Positions 61,013-64,000 of a stretch of DNA of 64,000 nucleotides are shown here, one piece after another. The stretch's first letter is position 1, and each line of letters begins with the position of its first letter. The stretch spans positions 7,607,451-7,671,450 of the forward strand of contig NC_072472.1 in NCBI RefSeq assembly GCF_027596085.1, written 5' to 3'. The position numbers and the translations under genes were made by a program. The notes beneath the pieces were generated by a model. It saw only the letters and a list, made by a program, of their open reading frames with translations. It did no database searches and was not told where the DNA came from. This DNA comes from Anoplopoma fimbria (Eukaryota > Chordata > Actinopteri > Perciformes > Anoplopomatidae).

Positions 61013-61358
61013 AAAAAAAAGGACAATGGAAAATCTGACGGTAAATAATTATTTTTAAGGGACATGGGGTTTAAACTATGCATTTACAATAGTGTTTGGC
61101 CTAGAACTTATATTATTTTGTATACTATCAACACATTTGGCCACCCCTGTTCTAGAGGATGAACGTGACATATTTTGCTGTTTGCTTTGTTGTCTCCAGC
61201 TGCGTTTAATGCTGATGTTTTTGATGTTGACAGTTTTACAGTTGGTTGTGCTTAAAATAACCTGTTTAACCCCCGAGTCAGCTCCTAACACTGAGTGAGA
61301 TGAGGTTGACAGCTCCTCTGAAGACAAGTACAGTAAGTGGACGTTTGTAACACTTGTA

Positions 61359-61361
<3 letters not shown>
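61013..61361. other. Non-coding stretch
   Basis: Nothing recognised. Confidence 0.5.

Positions 61362-61419
<58 letters not shown>
61362..61419 (+). repeat. (GT)29 microsatellite ending in GCGCGC
   Basis: A pure GT array followed by GCGCGC-like bases; alternating purine-pyrimidine throughout, a Z-DNA-prone tract. Confidence 0.97.
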
Positions 61420-61424
<5 letters not shown>

Positions 61425-63291
61425 TTGCTTGTTTATCACACAGTCGATGTCCTTCGCTCTGGTATTTATTTGTGAGCACTAAGCAGAATTACTAACTGGT
61501 TCGAAAGTTTTGTTTATAAGTGTTAGCCGTTGATAATAACCTCTTATATAACTTGCTATGTCTTTTTTTTAAATCAGCAACACATCCTGCTACATTGTAT
61601 ACGCTGTATATATTTATAGCTCCGGTCATCAATAGAACAGTTTCTAAACTTGTAGAGAGAGCAAGTACTGTCTAGTTAACATTCAGGTTCAGAGGAGGAG
61701 CACGAATGAAGACCAGCAAGAGGAAAATCAATTGCACTGTGGAAAAAGAAAGTAATCTGGCAGACCACGTAGCTACAGTGTGGTGATTTCAGGGTATGTT
61801 TGAAGAGTTGCTTCACTTGCTGCGGTATTGAACTGTGCTGGCCTATCAGGGCATCTCTCCACCACCGAGGTTCTACAAACAAGAGTTTTTTAGCCGGGCC
61901 TCTCGCCTAGACATGTGTCTGCAGCATTTTATTTCCAATCCAAATGCTTTGGAATCAATGCACCTCCAGTTTGCTTGATAGAAGAGCGAGCACATGGAGG
62001 CACCGAAAAGTCATTGCTAAACAAGTTTAATGTGATTCAATCATGCAATAAAATGTGATACTCATAAAAGGTATCGTGAAAGTAATTACATACTTGTTAA
62101 AAAGATTTGAATTATATATATGAATATGTTATCCCTGCACCAAGGAAAATACAGTATCTTTCTACTGTGTGTGTTTGCTATTAGCGGATTACTTTAATTA
62201 TTTTTTTAAAAACTGTCTCATGATTGGACAAAAATTCCATATTCAACTTTTCAGCATACTGTTATTCAAGTAGAGAGAAAACTAGACTTCTGCACTTGGC
62301 TTCAGGCTTTGGAAAATCTAGCCTGTGACAGAAGACTTTGGCCAATCACAAGTCATTTCAGAGAGAGGGTGTTTTTTATTGGCTGTTCTACAAATGCAGA
62401 TGCACACACGCACACGTCCCTTCAAATGGTGAAAACTTGGATTAATGGCAGAGTGGCCTGCAGAAAAAAAAAAGTTGCTATTCCAGCATCGGCAACAACT
62501 GACTAAGACCTCCTGTGTCAATATCAGCGAAGTGTCTGAGAGATGGAGAGAGTTTCATGATTGCATCGGCCTTTTTTTTTTTTTTTTTTTTTCTGACTTT
62601 GCCAGAAAACTGGCCACCCATCCATTCAGCTTTCTACCTGAGGAGGTTGTGTCTCTGCATGATGCCTGTTTGAGATCACTTGACTCATGATCGATATCCT
62701 TCAAATGTCTCACCATTGATGACCGAGGGTCCTCTCTTTGTCATCATGTTCATGCCTGTTGCTCTCACTGACATATTGGAGGCGGCACGGACAGTTTCCA
62801 AGGCAGACCTCATGCCTATATGAGCATTTAATGGCCACTTTTATTTTGTCGTTTCTTTAAGTTAGTGTGCTATGAAACTGTTCGGCTCCACCTTTTTATT
62901 CCCACAGCTTACTCTTCAGAGTGAGGCATGATTGAAGTCCCAGACTCCCTGTAAAGAGAGCACTTTTCAGAAAGGTGGTCTGGTTTCTGCCACTATAGAG
63001 AGGGGAAAAAATAAGTAGATTGTTCCTAATGTGATTTCTAAGTGATGGTCGGTTGTAAAGAGCGTCTAATGTGCATTTATATGGGCTGCATTCAGCCACC
63101 TGTTGGGTATTTGTAAGGGTTTGAAGTGCAATACAATGGGAAATTGTACTGAGGTAAAAAGGGTTCAAATTATTATTCTATGGCTTAATATCAGGTCTAA
63201 ATCAATGACACTAAATGGGATTTCAAGTAGTGTCTGTGCATTTACAATGAAGAGAATTGCATAGCATATATCATTTTTAGACCACCATTTA
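61420..63291. other. Non-coding stretch
   Basis: No gene. A poly-T tract lies at 62572-62592 and CCAAT words near 62340. Confidence 0.5.
62572..62592 (+). repeat. Poly-T (21 bp)
   Basis: Uninterrupted T run. Confidence 0.9.
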
Positions 63292-63313
63292 ACACACACA
63301 CACACACACACAC

Positions 63314-63366
<53 letters not shown>
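63292..63366 (+). repeat. (CA)n microsatellite with one CAAC interruption
   Basis: About 75 bp of CA; a single lost C near 63314 shifts the register. Confidence 0.97.
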
Positions 63367-63368
<2 letters not shown>

Positions 63369-64000
63369 TTCTTTATGCCTTCCTTTATCATTTCCTTTAT
63401 TTTTCTACCGATAATGAGAACATATGCAAAGATAAACTATAACCTAGCATTAACTCAGTGCCAAATAAGCAACGGTAATTCTTTAGCTCGATTAACAAAA
63501 CTCCCATCAGCTGATAAAGACCATGAGATGTTGTTGAAGGCTCAAGAAAAAGCTAGTAGCGAGCAGGGGATCTGTATTTCTCACTCTCTCATCCACCGCA
63601 ATGATTACAGTCAGAGCAGAGTGAGATAGTTAGTGCCCCGGGGCCAGGATCAACCATGGCCCCGAATGGCCCATGTTACAATCTTGTTGTGGTAATTTGC
63701 TTATTTGTGACTTTGTTTTGGGTAAATAGGAATATTCACCACTAAAGCACAGACTCTACTGACATAATGGGAGCCTTCAGGTTGGCTCTTTTTCCTTATT
63801 ATGCAATAATCAACCCCGGGTAGCAGAGAGCTCCTATATAAACATCACTAATTGAGCCGATATTCTGCTTTCATGATGCAGATTCTAAAACCAATGTGTA
63901 TTTAATGAAATGATCACACTGGAACTCAGGGCTGTATATATTATTTTAAAATATTTCACCAGAAGAAGTGCGCAGAGATGGAAACCTATTAATATGGGCC
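63367..64000. other. AT-rich non-coding stretch
   Basis: No gene or repeat family recognised to the end of the window. Confidence 0.5.

Noticed and set aside
1..64000. CRISPR array, operon or integrated prophage
   Set aside because: No regularly spaced repeats with unique spacers, no prokaryotic gene density; the repeat content is vertebrate.

Overview
The window looks like teleost fish nuclear DNA, mostly non-coding. The reasons are low GC, dense vertebrate-type microsatellites ((CA)n, (TA)n, ATAC, TTA, poly-A) and fish-type interspersed repeats: a tRNA-derived SINE with a LINE-type tail, an L2-like LINE 3' end, a Ty3/Gypsy-type solo LTR, a pogo-like DNA transposon relic and several copies of a MITE-like family. 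There is no bacterial-style gene density, no operon and no CRISPR. Almost all open frames are chance frames, often through simple repeats. Everything here is read by eye, without alignment or database search.

The only protein-coding exon I can support is a short first coding exon on the minus strand (20364 down to 20292). It has a strong Kozak start, a 24-residue signal-peptide-like reading and a consensus splice donor. It lies in a CpG-enriched patch. If it is real, 1-20291 is (part of) its first intron and 20.4-64 kb is upstream flank. I cannot name the gene. A second promoter-like patch lies at 12.6-12.8 kb.

Layout. 1-12.5 kb: AT-rich non-coding DNA with a two-copy, 98-bp-period diverged duplication (4169-4367) and a perfect 37-bp-arm hairpin (4441-4519). 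12.6-15.7 kb: promoter-like patch, purine/G-rich stretches including a strong G-quadruplex motif (14297-14324), and a CpG-retaining block. 15.7-16.3 kb: a TA-flanked pogo-like element that still carries the start of its transposase gene. 18.3-20.7 kb: a dense cluster of simple repeats around the exon. 20.7-37 kb: sparse DNA with two diverged copies of a ~400-bp sequence 12 kb apart (23.4 and 35.2 kb) and an L2-like LINE relic (29.7-30.1 kb). 37-60 kb: a cluster of related MITE-like copies, one split by a solo LTR that has kept its target-site duplication, a SINE with target-site duplication (43.0 kb), a perfect 82-bp (TA)-centred palindrome (45.65 kb) and an exact 88-bp tandem duplication (46.05 kb). 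60-64 kb: AT-rich DNA, another repeat relic and long (GT)/(CA) tracts.

The parts do not form a pathway. The coherent picture is the 5' end of one gene (probably secreted or membrane-bound) with a long intron and a repeat-rich upstream flank that may hold distal regulatory elements.
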